A DNA stretch of 19,412 nt from Setomelanomma holmii (GCA_010015745.1 ML978368.1:1-19412); one strand, 5' to 3'. Shown: positions 1 to 9,375, numbered from the stretch's first letter. Notes: generated by a model not told the origin, from the letters alone. Translations and numbers: made by a program.

Positions 1-158
1 TTAGTAGAAGAGATATAATCTTAAAAGGTTGCAACAACAGCAAGCGTGCAGCAACAGGAGGATTGCAGGGACGACGTTCACAACGTGTATAGCAATCAAA
101 AGAGTGAACAATCTTATTTGAGTATCGCAGCGTAGTGCGGGGATATCGGGCTCATAAC

Positions 159-327
159 TGTTGGATGTGGGAGCACAGGGCAGGTATGAATGAGGCAGAA
201 GGTTGTTGTATTGAGAGAGCTACTGCGAGCGGTTATATACACAACCAGATGAGTAAGCAGGTGACTAACAGAGTCACGTGAGATGCAGTTCACAGTGTAC
301 TGTGTGAACTGAGGTGCCAGGCTGACA
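159..327 (-). mobile_element. LTR-like repeat, copy 1
   Basis: This is one of two 169-base direct repeats (the other is at 699-867). Read on the minus strand it starts TGTCAGCC and ends in CATCCAACA, with a TATA-like TGTATATAA in the middle, which is the layout of a fungal LTR. By eye the two copies agree at roughly three quarters or more of positions; the best block is around 193-213. No 5-base target duplication is visible (ATAAC to the left, TTAGA to the right), and weak similarity continues about 20 bases past 327, so the ends are uncertain. An imperfect palindrome, GTTCACA..TGTGAAC, sits at 288-309. The repeat is seen directly; the LTR identity is inferred from its layout. Confidence 0.55.
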
Positions 328-698
328 TTAGACAATGGCGCCGATATGGCAGATGACATGGATGCGTCTATTTGGACTTGGGCAGAAACGCAGAAGAGGC
401 TTTGTCGGAGCGGCACGTGTCAGTAGGCTTTGGCTAGCTTTTCGATGGGAGAGAATTCATCCAAGAGACTTGCGTACCTCTTCAGCACTTGGTCTAATCT
501 TCGAAGGTTCCTCTGAACGTAGTGTGAAGGCGAAGCACAGCGGCGTCTCTGAGGGGCTTTTGTGGTCGTGTATGGGGCACGTATATGAACGTACAGTTGC
601 AGTCCATTTCCAAGACGGACGTCAGATCGTATGTTATCAGTACGGTATTACCATCGACGGGACTTAGCTATAGAGTAATCGTGATCATGTATGTTCTA
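328..698. other. Spacer between the two LTR-like repeats
   Basis: These 371 bases lie between two same-orientation LTR-like copies. The longest open frame (335-667, plus) resembles nothing I know and has no domain-like pattern. I see neither a purine tract before the minus-strand 3' copy nor a recognisable primer-binding site after the 5' copy, so an internal region of a miniature LTR element is possible but not supported. Confidence 0.4.
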
Positions 699-867
699 TG
701 TCAGATGTGAGAGGACAGAGCAGACATGAAGGAAGCAGAAGGTTGTTGTATTGAGCGAGCAATAGAGAGCGTTTATATACACAACCAAGATGAGTAAGCA
801 AGTAACGTGAAGTCACATGAGAGATGTAGTTCAGATGTACCTTGTGAACTAGAGTGCCAGGCTGACA
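699..867 (-). mobile_element. LTR-like repeat, copy 2
   Basis: This is the second copy of the 169-base repeat. On the minus strand it runs from TGTCAGCC to ATCTGACA, so this copy has clean TGTCA..TGACA termini, and it carries TGTATATAAACGC as a likely TATA box. The flanks (TTCTA on the left, GATGA on the right) do not form a target duplication. A longer boundary, ATGTCA at 698 to TGACAT at 876, is also possible. It is most simply a solo LTR, or one end of a decayed element. Confidence 0.58.
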
Positions 868-990
868 GATGACATTGGGCGCTAAGCTGATATCACCGTC
901 ACCGAATCGGCGCCTCCAGCGCGCACCGCCACGTCTTCGAACAAACACCTCCATCCATAAGATCCCGCTCCAAAACTGTACAGCCTCTGA

Positions 991-1374
991 ATCACTGACT
1001 ACGGAGCGCGACATCGGATAGATGCACCGACGATACGGGTGGTGGTGCATGTAGCAACGGTGAGGAAGATGCGGCAGTACGGACAAGAAAGCGGGCGGGC
1101 AGGTCGTGATGGTGTAGCAAGCGAAGCGATCGTCATGCGGGAGTGCCGGGAGACGAGGGTCAGGCAGGTGTTTGGAGCGTTTGGCAAAGACGTGGAGGAA
1201 GAGGTGCAGACGTTGATAGGCGGATCGGGGTGCATGCGCAAGGTCATGGACGAGGCGATGGATGGGGCAGAGCAGGAAAGGGAGTGTGAGGAGGATGAGA
1301 AGTGGTGTCAGCGATGTGAAGGCACGAGGGCAAGGACTGGGGTAGTGGAGGAGGCGGCAGAGAGGTCAAGGTAA
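991..1374 (+). pseudogene. RecQ-type helicase C-terminal fragment (telomere-linked-helicase-like)
   Basis: The frame is open from just after a TGA (988-990) to a TAA at 1372-1374. It reads like the end of a superfamily 2 RecQ helicase: IDAPTIRVVVHV matches motif V and the strand after it, and QYGQESGRAGRDG is a textbook motif VI (the arginines contact ATP phosphates). Numbering from the ATG at 1039, cysteines 65, 83, 90 and 93 follow, with CxxC at the end, as in the RecQ zinc-binding subdomain. Helicase motifs I to IV are absent; the sequence upstream is LTR-like repeat and unrelated bases, so this is a truncated copy. The stop lies inside AGGTAAGT, a perfect 5' splice site, so the original gene may have continued through an intron. 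In fungi, RecQ relatives of this kind are often telomere-linked; that placement is inference here. Confidence 0.75.
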
Positions 1375-1860
1375 GTAAGGAGCACCAGACCACCGTAAAG
1401 CACACGTGACAGCCTCACAAACCGTCACAGACCTAGAGGATCTATCCAGTAGGTTTTATTAACATTGCAAGAGTATTCTACCAGCAATTTCTGGTACGAG
1501 ATTTTCCAACAAGTTATTTTTCATTCAATAGACAACTTGAATATGCTTGACTGTAGTTCTTTCCCTACTAGCAGTTGAGGGTATAGTCGTTGATCGTTCA
1601 GCCACGCAATGGCATCTCGGCCCGCTCTGTTTTCTGGATTTATACTCTTCACCTGTGGCATGGCCGCAGGAGGAGACGTATCGGCTCGAGTCTGTGAGCA
1701 GCTGGACGCAGAAGCAGATGCGTTGTGCGGCTAGATTCTGTGACTTGCAGTCACCTCAGCACAACCCTGACCTCTGAGGACAATGAAGGTGGGCTTGAAA
1801 GTGTACCTAAGACACGCAATTGGTTGGTCAGGTTGTACTCTGCAAAGAGCAAGACCTACC
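1375..1860. other. No gene recognised
   Basis: Both strands carry frequent stops. The only item of note is a 41-codon plus-strand ORF (1609-1734) whose start is hydrophobic and signal-like, followed by VCEQLDAEADALCG. It is too short and isolated to call. A longer overlapping frame (1547-1777) has no recognisable content. Confidence 0.4.
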
Positions 1861-2612
1861 TCACCCAAATGCTCCTCCGCGGAGAGATATGGGCCTAGAA
1901 GATACATTAGTATTGTTTTGATAATGGAATTGTCTTCGAATCCTAATTGAGTAGCGATGTGATTAGAAGCGGCACCTTTGCAGACCCATATGGCATGACC
2001 TAAATGTTAAAAAGCCATCATATGGGGTGAGGTAGCCTCAGCTGTTTCGACTACATATGCTGCATCAATGTCACGGTGCCATCGAATATCTGCACCTACC
2101 GTTGTAGGCTGCGGACCACACTCGAGTCACCAGAGACTACTTTGGTTAATTGACCAGGTGGGGATTGGCGAGCGAGCAGGGAAGTTTGCTTCGCCAGGTG
2201 ACGCGCTACGCATGCCTCAATAGATGTGACGGCTCTGAGGTTCATAATGATGCAAGGAGGATCGTGTCGCGACTCCCAGCATGCATGGCGCGCCTGTCAA
2301 CTTTAGTGAAATCAAGCAGTGTCCAGTAGTTCCATTCTGCTCTGGACGGGTGCTGATATGTTCTGCCGGCGGCGAACAGCTAGCCACTAGACGCAAGGCT
2401 CTCCAGATCTGTTTTCCCCCATGCAGCAGCCACAGCCCAAAAAGGACAGCTATGGCGAGCAAGAAGAGCGGTATGCAGAGTGTGCCGGCTCTCCCTATCA
2501 GAAAGAGTGCAAATTGGTAGTAAACGATAGGTACAGCGCTGGCACCAATGACGCAGCCAAAAGAGGTAGACGGGCATGGTCGAAAACAGTGCTGAAGCTG
2601 AGACGGGAAGAG
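1861..2612 (-). pseudogene. Degraded membrane-protein gene, family unknown
   Basis: One minus-strand frame stays protein-like for about 250 codons but is broken by TGA (2217-2219), TGA (2127-2129) and TAA (2007-2009). It opens after a TAG at 2613-2615. Near its start are two hydrophobic stretches that look like membrane helices, VIGASAVPIVYYQFALFLIG and then IPLFLLAIAVLFGLWLL, followed by the basic, tryptophan-bearing HGGKQIWRALR. Further on come the soluble-looking segments IRWHRDIDAAYVVETAEA, AIWVCKGAASNHIATQLG and ILMYLLGPYLSAEEHL. The frame runs into GAG|GTAGGT at about 1861, a plausible 5' splice site where an exon may once have ended. I do not recognise the family. Shared frame and amphipathic composition across the stops argue for a decayed gene rather than chance. 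Confidence 0.45.
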
Positions 2613-2702
2613 CTATGCGGAAGCGTAGTCTTTAGCCCAAAGAGACAGGGGGACATATCAACGGCGCCTGGAAGCATCAGTACAATGAACTTCTATGCAG
2701 GG

Positions 2703-2923
2703 TGTTAGTACAGTTGTAAGCAGTTGGGAGTAGGAGACATAGTGGATGTAAGGGTGTATTGTGTGGTGTAGTTGTTAAGTGTTGTGTTAAGTGTTGTGTT
2801 AAGTGTTGTGTTAAGTGTTGTGGACTGAGATTTCCGTAGCCTAAGCTTATATACATGAAGTGGTGGGCTGATTGGCTGGTGGATGATCCACGTGACCATG
2901 CAAGGTGCCTTGGGCTTACAACA
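2703..2923 (-). mobile_element. Solo-LTR-like element, 221 bases
   Basis: Read on the minus strand it begins TGTTGTAAGCCCAAGG, has a TATA box (TGTATATAAGC) and ends CTTACAACTGTACTAACA. This is the same architecture as the repeats at 159 and 699, but the sequence is different. The two ends carry a longer inverted repeat, GTAC[A/T]GTTGTAAGC, which extends past 2923 to about 2928. Immediate flanks (GCAGG and GTACA) do not form a target duplication. No reverse transcriptase or integrase coding is nearby. A small inverted-repeat (MITE-like) element is the alternative. Confidence 0.55.
2774..2821 (+). repeat. 12-base tandem repeat, four copies
   Basis: The unit GTTAAGTGTTGT is repeated four times without a mismatch. 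It lies inside the LTR-like element, on the downstream side of its TATA box in the element's minus-strand orientation. As the unit length is a multiple of three it produces misleading open frames on both strands. Confidence 0.95.
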
Positions 2924-2929
2924 GTACAG

Positions 2930-4113
2930 TATATAGGTTGTGATTGGAATAAAAGGTCATTATGTCTACCCTTAGAAGTGGACACCACGAATCGTGCAAG
3001 TTGCAAATATGTCTAACGTGGCTAGCCTCCCTCAAGCGTGCACCTTTATCTTGGCGCTACTTAGCTGAACGCTATGCTTTGTCCACAGTGTCGTGCAAGG
3101 TTCGCAATTGTACTGTAGGAAGCGCAAGTCTTTTGCACTGGGTTTTCTCCCGCTGTCAGATCGAAAGGGTGAGACGTTCTGAGCTAGTCAAGCCATCATA
3201 GCACGTACAGCTGTAAGATTGAACCATCACTTCCCCGATGATAGCGATTCGTGAGAGGCTTCACGGATGATACGACGCCCATGCGCCGGACCTCGTTTCG
3301 CCAATCCAGTGTTGCTTGTTTGCGAAATAATGTTAAGTTCGATAACACGCTACCGCAGCATCTACCTGAACTGGGAACGATTTGTGTTTCGATTAGATGT
3401 CAGGGTGCTACGACGAGGTCAACGTGAATCTTTAGTGCGCGTTACTTCGACCATCTTGTCCGGCCATGCAGATGCGGCATACTACAATAATATACTTCAA
3501 CGTTGGTCCTTCTTTCGTCACTAAGTCACTTGTGTCGAGCTGAAGTGCCGTTTCGAAGGTTCTCAATTGCGCGTTCAGAGGCACCACTGCAATCATCGCG
3601 CCTATCATGGTGCGGAAGATCTATTCGCCTTGCTAGCATTCCACGAGCTTACGCATTATCCATCGCAGAATCCTTCGGCCAAGAAAGTATTGGTGAGAAA
3701 GTTAGTTACATAGGTCTATAAATCACCTTACTAAGTTATCTCGTGATATTGGCTATTGTGTGTGGCTCTATAGCCTCGTTTTCGTGGTACCTGTGAAGGG
3801 GCGATCGCGCGCATTTGGTGATGGCGCGCATTTGGTGCACGGACACGGTATCAGCTAGGGACCACGGCTTAGCTGCAGTGCCAAGCAGCTTGAGAACGTG
3901 AGAATTCGAAGTCACCAGAACTGGTACTCCGTGAACAAGCAGGGATTCGAAAACAGTCTTTGGCACGAACTTTCTGTCGTCGCTGCTGTTACACGAAAAG
4001 GGCACGCATGGCCGGCTGACTCTGATTCATGTCGTGTCACACACCAGAGAATTTTTCATATATTTTTGGTTTTCCCCATTGAACACAGATGAGTCCAGTG
4101 TACTGGCAGCACG
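2930..4113. other. No gene recognised; one short direct repeat
   Basis: Several 70 to 90 codon frames exist (for example 2962-3201, 3267-3524 and 3503-3721 plus; 3736-4005 minus) but none has a domain-like pattern or a plausible splice partner. A 14-base direct repeat, GCGCGCATTTGGTG, occurs at 3807-3820 and 3824-3837. The last few hundred bases are presumably the promoter and 5' UTR region of the gene starting at 4114; no clear promoter motif was seen. Confidence 0.4.
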
Positions 4114-5995
4114 ATGCACTGCTCTTTCCTTGAATGGGATCGGACTTGCGCCGTTTGCCGTATGCCGTTCAACAGCGACAAAGCCTCAATTAGTATGAAA
4201 TAAGCCGAGCTCAAGATATACAACGCTTACGCATCCAGTTTCATCGTCACTGCAACATTGCACTCAATCTGTATATCTCTACCCAGATGACGAAGGCTGT
4301 CCAAAGCAGACATGTCTTTCGTGCACTCAAAGTCCAAAGGCATATCCTTACCATCCAGAGTGCCGAGAAACGTTTGAACGATTCCTGGATGGCCATGATC
4401 TCCTCAACACCACATGGTTTCTACGCCTTGCGCATGCGATGACAGTATCACTCTCGCCTCGAGAGCACGCACTAACACCCACTTCACTTCGTCAAAGGTC
4501 TTATGAGCTGCATGGGAGAATAATGGAGATGACCGCAATCGACACGCCAGTGGCGACCATGCTGAGAGGTCTCCAAGCTCTACCTGCCGAGCTTAGAGAT
4601 CTTGTTTTCACATTTATGCTCCAGAGCCCTGGCGGTCATATACTTTTCAATCCCGAAATCCTAGACGTACTCCAAAAGCTCATATCGTGGCCAGAAAGCA
4701 AACGATATAGCGTTTCATGTAACGAAAGACTGTTTGCTAGATGGGACATGCGCGGACCAACTCAATATCTTGCTGGAATGTATGCCGAGGCTCACGAAGG
4801 AGTTGTAGAGCTGGAAGCAAATGATCAAAATTGGGACCTCATTGTCATTCGATCAGACGATTTCGGAATTGTTGGTATAGAATTACACAATACAAAACTG
4901 ACCTCCACCATAAAGGATCAGGAACATTGTGTTCAGATTCTCCGGGTTCCTGTCCGAGCACACAGAGAGATATGGATAACACTTGAGGTGAGAGCACTCA
5001 CCATTGGTTAATTATGGCTAACATCCTAAAGGGCTTGTTCGTCTCCCGAATCGATCTTCAGAGGGAACACACGCGTCGCATCCTATGGCGCAGCTCCGCT
5101 CCGTTACCACTCGAAGACCTTCCGAATGTGTCTTATCATGCGCCTGACCTTGCCGTCGAATACTCGTCCTTGGGGGAGATCCGTGGCATCTCTGTGGCTC
5201 ACAGTGGCCGAGAAATGGTAGCAATACGTACTCATACAAGTCTTGACAACGATGTGAACTATGATTTGGAACATGATGACGTTACATGGGGGTATTGCCC
5301 AATCGAAGTTGGTGAGCCGATTGAATCCATCTGTCTGGTGGGCTTCTCGTGTGAAGGATCAGGTCTCGTGGTATGTATACTTTTGCAACTTTTGCTGCCC
5401 TGCTGATCGTGCTCAGGTCAATACAACGCACAAATCTGTATGGCTGTGTCCTTGTATCGACCAGGGAGTGCCGCAATCCTATTCGAAGATAACGACCTTC
5501 GCAAGCAAAGGATTTTTCCACAATTATTCCGGGAAGGGAAGGGACAAGCGGATGATTCGCTCTCTACCGGACCCTCCTTTTATTTCAAATCTTTCCGAAT
5601 CCTGGACACCGCAGGATTTGTCGTTGCCTACTTGCCCTATCCCCTTGCCTTCTCCACAAAGGTGGCATTTTTCGACAGCTGCACTATGCAATGTGCGTAG
5701 ACTGCGCAAAAGTACCCACAAAGGGATACTCTTTGAGTACGACAATTACAGTAATGTAGTCGGCGATTTCCGGCCAAGCGAGGCACTGGAATGGATCGTG
5801 GCCCCACGTTGGTACAGTGTTTCTACATCGGATCATTTCAATCACACTATCGACTTCTTTGCAGGAGCCCTGGATGGCTCTGCAAGCTTCAGGGGTATGG
5901 AAGGACATATAGTCATGTGGTTTTCTGGAAAGAGGAGTTTCATTCAGATTCAGGACTCGAACATGTATGAAGGTGTTCGACCCAGCAGACTGTAG
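4114..5995 (+). CDS. Cys/His-cluster and F-box-like protein (paralogue 1), spliced
   Basis: Proposed exons are 4114-4192, 4239-4987, 5032-5370 and 5417-5995, giving about 581 aa. Introns start GTATGA, GTGAGA and GTATGT and keep the frame; the second holds a CTAAC branch site (its acceptor could instead be at 5061, giving 571 aa). The ATG has A at -3. Residues C12/C15, C34, C47, C52/C55, H65 and C68 (CAVC, CLSC, YPYHPEC) form a probable zinc-binding N-terminus. Residues 134-160 (LQALPAELRDLVFTFM) look like an F-box, which would suggest a ubiquitin-ligase adaptor. The rest has conserved blocks: DDFGIVGIEL near 233, HKSVWLCPCID after 390, and KGILFEYDN near 491 followed by a WFSGKR tail near 557. 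The pattern matches a large uncharacterised family of ascomycete proteins (DUF7600-like from memory). It is convergent with the next gene, 48 bases away. The substrate is unknown. Confidence 0.72.
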
Positions 5996-6043
5996 ATCGG
6001 GAGTTTGCCAACTACAACCACTTTACAAAAGCGCCGGCCTCAT

Positions 6044-6671
6044 TCACTTCATATCGCCTGCTGTATCTCTCATCCCACTTACAACTGTGACATAGTCAAT
6101 AAATACACAGGGACGTAGGCTGTACGCAACATACCCATTGTTAGATGCGTTCACGATCTCTCGATAAACACTTGTTATTTTTGAAGGCACTTCAAAGAGG
6201 TCCTTGACCTGGGGATGAATGTCGTTACGATTTAAGCTGGGATCCGAAGTCAGCTGTTGGGATACATAAACCATGGTTGATCACTTACCCCATGGATTCT
6301 CGAATATCCCGTAACATCGAATTGATGAGTCGGCCCTCGTCCTCATCGCTGATATCCATATAATCTATCTCCCGACTTAATGATGACCCACCTTCCCCTG
6401 TGAGCGGGGTCTGCATCAGGGGCCCGCCCACTGCCTTTGCATATAGAAAAACTCTACAGCAACTGCCAGCAACACTCAGAGAATGGATGTTACCGGACCC
6501 TTCGTCCTTTAACAAAACGGTAGCTCCGTTCTGGAGCTGAGACTCGCATTCGCGAAGGGCCTCCGGGCTGGCGTTTGGTTTCTTGAATTCGATGTGTGCG
6601 GCGGTAGAGAAAGTCCAGTCATTTTGGTTGGAGAGATATCTCAACACTACGTCTAGTCTTGAACTGTTCAT
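6044..6671 (-). CDS. Hypothetical protein, 191 aa, two exons
   Basis: Exon 1 is 6671-6289 and exon 2 is 6236-6044 on the minus strand. The 52-base intron has a strong donor (G|GTAAGT), a CTGAC branch site and a CCCAG acceptor. The nearer acceptor (AACAG) would leave a 35-base intron and an immediate TGA, so the longer one is preferred. The joined frame has no stop. The protein begins MNSSRLDVVLRYLSNQND, lacks a signal peptide or membrane helix, and has an acidic stretch DYMDISDEDEGR ahead of an amphipathic helix (INSMLRDIRESM) that spans the splice. I do not recognise the family. Its stop lies 48 bases from the stop of the convergent gene ending at 5995, so the transcripts probably overlap at their 3' ends. 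Confidence 0.6.
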
Positions 6672-7390
6672 GCCTTTCGTATATGAAGGCGGTTACTCTG
6701 CGTCAAGAATTGCATCCCAAAAAAAATAATTGAGCAGAACTCGCCAAAGCGTGACAGTCGTATATTCCTTGTTGTCATGCAATTGGCAGTTGCGTAAAGC
6801 GACACTAAGCTCGCGAGTCTTGATAAGGGACATAGTGAATGCTGACAGTTTCTTCAAATGGATGTGCACGAAGAAAGTGACAATGTTGGCTATATTTATG
6901 TAGGTGAAGGCTTTAGAAGTCTTGAAAAAGGCTCAGGGTGAGATAGTGCTGGGATGGCCCGTACGTCAATACATTCAAGGATTAGACGCTGCAGGTCATT
7001 GAAGGGCTGACATACCGTCAAAAGCATTCAAGGTTTTGTGGCTGCAATTCATATCGGTTGGGTGGAACATTGCAAATCAGCGTTCGCCACGAGTGTTGGT
7101 CGACAAGATGGTTATACAGATCTGGTGTTCGCAGAACGCGCCGAAGCGAGCTTGGGAGTATCCGCTAAGGGAATATCAGTCGCTCTTTTTTCACTGGACG
7201 ATACCTAGTCATTGCATGATTGAAATTGGAACGTTTGCAGGATTGCGTGCTTGGCGTGAACGTGCTTGAACCAATATAAAGGTCTGTACCGCAGCTGAGT
7301 CGCCGAGCTTGGCCAATGATACAGGATCCGGAAAATCGAAAATCTGATAGTAAAGATCTGCACCGGCCCTAGGCTTGGATCTTGGCCATA
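6672..7390. other. Intergenic region, probable divergent promoters
   Basis: The region lies between the minus-strand gene ending at 6671 and the plus-strand gene beginning at 7636. An A-rich run sits at 6719-6728 and a TATATTTATG at about 6890. A plus frame at 7036-7269 has no recognisable content. No regulatory motif can be assigned with confidence. Confidence 0.35.
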
Positions 7391-7614
7391 CGCTCCTGCA
7401 TACACTCCTGCACACGCACTTGCATGGGCTCCTGCATACGCTCCTACACTCCTGCATGCGCTCCTGCATACGCACCTGCATACGCTCCTACATACACTCC
7501 TGCATGCGCTCCTGCATACGCACCTACATACACTTACCCTCGTCCATGCACTCGTATATACGCTCATCCTCATCGAAACGCTCGTGTATACGCTCGTGAA
7601 TACGCATATTCACA
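7391..7614 (+). repeat. Degenerate 12-base minisatellite
   Basis: About 17 tandem copies of a unit close to CGCTCCTGCATA can be counted, with variants such as CACTCCTGCATG and CGCACCTGCATA; two units are stretched to 18 bases and one is cut short, and divergence rises toward the right end. Because the period is a multiple of three, long open frames result on both strands (for example CRSVCRSVCRC on the minus strand and APAYAPAYAPTYTPA on the plus strand). These are most simply by-products. The array ends 21 bases before the ATG at 7636, so it probably lies in the 5' UTR or core promoter of that gene. Confidence 0.9.
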
Positions 7615-7635
7615 GGCTCAATCACACGCCTAACC

Positions 7636-8715
7636 ATGCCGAAGAAACGATCAATGAAGAGGAATGGATTTCGAGACGCTGATCAAGCTTGGGATCAGCT
7701 TGTCAATATTGTGCAGCAGCTAGCTTCCTCACAAACCTTAGCCCGTCCCCAGATCACCAAGTCCACAGCCAGACTCAAGCTGGTCAGCCTTTATACACGG
7801 AACGCAAATTTAAGTCGGGCTGCCACCAAACACAAGTCTTTCCTTGCGCGTGTCTCAGCAATCAGCTCCGAGTACTCCACGTTATGCTCAGTCGCTTTTT
7901 CGCAGTACCAAATTGATTCCACCAAAGAATCCGTACTTCTCAATCTAGAGAAGAAGGTTAATCAAAATTCCAAAAACCTCGACATCATACGGGCATCCAA
8001 AAGATGTCATTCTGAAGAGTTTTGGCCAGCACAAAAGCCCAAGCCAGCATCAACGAGCGGGTGTGCATCCGAATCCACGAATGCTGGGGTAACCGAATTG
8101 ACCAACGCCTGGATACCAGAGTCAACGAATGCCGAGCTAACGAAGTTAACGAACGCTTGGATACCGGAGTTAACGAGCGCCGGGGTACTGATGGGTGCTT
8201 CAGCGAAATGGTACCATTTTAAAAACCATACACTCGAGGGCATCCGCGCGGTTCTAGATTCAGATGTGGCAGCCAAAATTAAAACAAGGGAAGATGGGGA
8301 ATTGAGAGACACGACTATCAGTTTTTCGGCGCACCTGAACACGGATGGCTCGCTCTTTGCCTTCTTAAGGCTTGGGATCCACGACCTAGAGGTGAAAATC
8401 CTTGCGAAGGCAATCTGGAACATGGACGTGGACTTGACTACCCATGGATTTCGCGTCACACAAGAGAACGGAATGGTACAGCTCAACTCATTCGGTTTCA
8501 TACAGACGGGTGTCTCAGAAGAGTGCATTTTGAACCTTTTTGGATCTCATGAATGCTCACACATCTCGGTAACGTGCGATATACAAGCGGTCAATATTTG
8601 GATGCATTGGCGCGAACTGGTCAACGCAGGTGCCGCCACATACTACATGAAGAGCATATACCACTGTACACTGCGCATTGAGAAGCATTTGCTGGAAGCA
8701 AGAGAGCTGTTGTAG
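7636..8715 (+). CDS. Hypothetical protein, 359 aa, with internal repeats
   Basis: An uninterrupted ORF starts at ATG with C at -3 (ACCATGC) and ends at TAG. The N-terminus is basic (MPKKRSMKRNGFR), followed by helical sequence to about residue 130. Residues 146-184 are a tandem repeat of 16 residues (ESTNAGVTELTNAWIP and variants). The C-terminal half (about 185-359) is mixed alpha/beta in look, with no catalytic motif I recognise. No signal peptide or membrane helix is visible. No splice sites are needed. After the TAG the same frame stays open to 8973 with protein-like content, so the stop may be a later nonsense change and the ORF could be the 5' part of a decaying larger gene. Protein-like composition and length argue for a real or recently real gene; the function is unknown. 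Confidence 0.5.
   Translation: MPKKRSMKRNGFRDADQAWDQLVNIVQQLASSQTLARPQITKSTARLKLVSLYTRNANLSRAATKHKSFLARVSAISSEYSTLCSVAFSQYQIDSTKESVLLNLEKKVNQNSKNLDIIRASKRCHSEEFWPAQKPKPASTSGCASESTNAGVTELTNAWIPESTNAELTKLTNAWIPELTSAGVLMGASAKWYHFKNHTLEGIRAVLDSDVAAKIKTREDGELRDTTISFSAHLNTDGSLFAFLRLGIHDLEVKILAKAIWNMDVDLTTHGFRVTQENGMVQLNSFGFIQTGVSEECILNLFGSHECSHISVTCDIQAVNIWMHWRELVNAGAATYYMKSIYHCTLRIEKHLLEARELL
8071..8187 (+). repeat. 48-base coding tandem repeat
   Basis: There are about 2.4 copies of a 48-base unit encoding 16 residues: ESTNAGVTELTNAWIP, then ESTNAELTKLTNAWIP, then ELTSAGV. An 8-residue half-period (xxTNAxxx) is visible within each unit, suggesting two rounds of duplication. The repeat is in frame with the 359-aa ORF. 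Confidence 0.85.
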
Positions 8716-9064
8716 AACCATATCGAGTTTGCGCTCCATGGTCGATTGCAGTCCCTCAAACAAGCAGTCGGGCTGTTCAGCGACAAGTTTACCAAAACGA
8801 GAATCAAGACCGCAAAGAATGCAGGCGCGTCCGGGAGTACTGTTGGATCAAATTTGACAACCATCACGCCCATCTCACTACCACCGACGTCTTCATCAAT
8901 CTACTCCGGATTTGAGCCTGACAAGAGGGAGAACAAGCGTGAGCGGGTCGAAGACAATGGTTCGAATAGGTGAAATCAGCGTTCCTCTCTGGCTACTCTA
9001 CAATTGCTTGCCACGCACAACGATATTGTCTATAACGCCAACGCGCACATTCCCTTCACCACGT
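8716..9064 (+). pseudogene. In-frame extension of the preceding ORF, with stops
   Basis: Directly after the TAG at 8713-8715 the same frame continues for 85 codons (NHIEFALHGRLQSLKQAVGL and onward, then a charged stretch DKRENKRERVED) to a TGA at 8971-8973. It then runs a further 30 codons (SSLATLQLLATHNDIVYNA) to a TAA at 9062-9064. Both early stops can be explained by single C-to-T changes (CAG to TAG, CGA to TGA). This looks like the 3' continuation of a gene being eroded. Spliced-out or purely non-coding sequence is the alternative. Confidence 0.35.
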
Positions 9065-9065
9065 A

Positions 9066-9375
9066 ATGGACAGCTGCCAATATCAGGTCTATGCCTTCCT
9101 TCGAGCCGCTCGCAATAGCGCTCTACTTATCGGTAACAACTTCACCCGCATATCTACAGCGCTGATCGCACAGAAGCCGGATACCAACTTGACAAGCTTG
9201 TCCATGATATCAATACTGTTCCGCTCGCAGCATTGCGTAACCGTCCATTGGATTAGTTCCCCACGTCTGAGCGAACACAACAGGCCGAGAATCGCAAAAC
9301 AACGGAGAATGAATTGCCTAGTGCATATGGGCGGCGAAGCGACAGTGACGATCGTGAGATTTGTGATTGCGGGTG
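9066..9375 (+). pseudogene. Coding remnant, frame-shifted, family unknown
   Basis: Two adjoining frames look coding: first YQVYAFLRAARNSALLIGNN, then after a shift near 9160 GYQLDKLVHDINTVPLAALR, which is interrupted by a TAG and ends in a charged, serine-rich tail (RRSDSDDREICDCG). They continue the direction of the preceding gene and may be its more distal parts. The composition, helical and then acidic, is consistent with decayed coding sequence. No family is recognised. Confidence 0.3.

Noticed and set aside
1609..1734. 41-codon ORF with a hydrophobic, signal-like start, faintly like the beginning of a secreted FAD-linked oxidase
   Set aside because: Too short, followed by stops, and no continuation found in any frame.
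7205..7573. Cysteine-rich minus-strand ORF (CRSVCRSVCRC repeats)
   Set aside because: It is the reverse reading of a 12-base minisatellite, whose period keeps all frames open; the non-repeat part has no domain.
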